This document shows positions 63,751 through 64,000 of a stretch of 64,000 nucleotides of DNA, in pieces (the stretch's first letter is position 1; each line of letters begins with the position of its first letter). The DNA is from Peteryoungia wuzhouensis. GTDB lineage: Bacteria; Pseudomonadota; Alphaproteobacteria; Rhizobiales; Rhizobiaceae. A program made the position numbers and the translations under genes. The notes under the pieces are model-generated. The model did not search any database and was not told the DNA's origin. It worked only from the letters and a program-made list of their open reading frames with translations. Location of the stretch: positions 225,584 to 289,583 of the forward strand of contig NZ_QJRY01000007.1 of assembly GCF_003205195.1 (NCBI RefSeq). Direction: 5' to 3'.

Positions 63751-64000
63751 TTCCGAGGCCAGACGGTCACGCCAGACAGCCCCATTTCCCAAAAAAGGGG
63801 GATGAATTCCAAACATTTCCCAACAAAATCAAACCCCGACACATTTTTTCATCCCCGCCCATTTTTCCTCTCGTAGACTCAGAGCTGTCCCGCCCTCGGA
63901 TACACCTGACGATGCGATGTCAGGCGAGGCGGGGCCGGCGCCGGGGTGGCGTGCTCTCGCAGGCACAAATCCCCGGCCCGCTGCCACGGTCTCCCTCCGG
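63751..64000. other. Window-edge region without recognised gene
   Basis: An AT-richer stretch (63780-63870) is followed by a very G+C-rich segment with a hairpin CCTGAC/GTCAGG near 63908-63927 and long GC runs near 63929-63980. The frame from about 63915 on the plus strand is open to the edge but unconvincing. It may be the start of a structured RNA or leader; I cannot identify it. Confidence 0.35.

Overview
The window is high-G+C chromosomal DNA of an alphaproteobacterium, almost certainly a member of the Rhizobiaceae (Rhizobium/Agrobacterium/Sinorhizobium group). The evidence is the block scpB-scpA-nagZ-SPOR protein-argS beside tatABC, a recognisable ExoR, PopZ beside valS and pcm, a class II NrdJ reductase, and rhizobial intergenic repeats. 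Most of the window is core or shell chromosome. I see no prophage, no classical insertion sequence and no CRISPR array.

Layout. Positions 1-11244 (minus strand) carry the start of tatC, then tatB, tatA, an orphan FbpC-type ABC ATPase, scpB, scpA, nagZ, a large SPOR-domain protein, argS and dgt. Positions 11441-15353 hold an A-type iron-sulfur carrier gene and an exonuclease III gene (plus), then exoR with a small upstream gene and a FadL-type porin gene (minus). Positions 15789-21170 carry valS, popZ, pcm and a small secreted protein (minus). Positions 21404-22931 hold tRNA-Cys, two small unknown genes, tRNA-Asn and another small gene. Positions 23080-28790 (plus) carry a photolyase, a VapBC-type toxin-antitoxin pair, and a run of cysteine synthase, AlaX-type tRNA editing protein and a sulfurtransferase-acetyltransferase fusion.

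Positions 28800-45201 are mixed shell genes: a DUF4344 metallopeptidase, a Tat-exported OmpA protein, DUF1203, two LysR regulators each divergent from a target (an EamA exporter and azoR), the divergent pair ald and an Lrp-type regulator, two tandem PilZ proteins, a Tat-exported CpdB, HlyU, a hydrolase, ilvA and a TrkH-type potassium transporter. Positions 45232-57425 hold tRNA-Leu, a third PilZ gene, wrbA, a CinA-like protein, a universal stress protein, a hydrolase, xanthine phosphoribosyltransferase, a DUF2231 plus sorbosone-dehydrogenase lipoprotein operon, an ArsR-AHSA1 operon with twin operators, DUF1206, an NAD(P)-binding protein and a chemoreceptor. An 844-base intergenic region with NrdR-like boxes and a DnaA box leads into nrdJ (58270-62049).

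The accessory part is the right end. An AT-rich gene for a membrane-anchored coiled-coil protein follows nrdJ. After it comes a compact element in which an orphan GIY-YIG nuclease gene sits between two elaborate palindromic repeat units (63081-63263 and 63585-63750). That arrangement resembles REP-associated transposases but uses a different nuclease fold, and it is the most interesting object here.

Several genes work together. TatABC would export at least two proteins encoded in this window (OmpA-like 29922-30479 and CpdB 36061-38049). ScpAB, PopZ and the SPOR protein act in chromosome organisation and cell division. ArsR probably represses itself and its AHSA1 partner through two CAACCAT-NN-GGTTG palindromes. 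NrdR probably represses nrdJ through two boxes spaced 31 bases apart.
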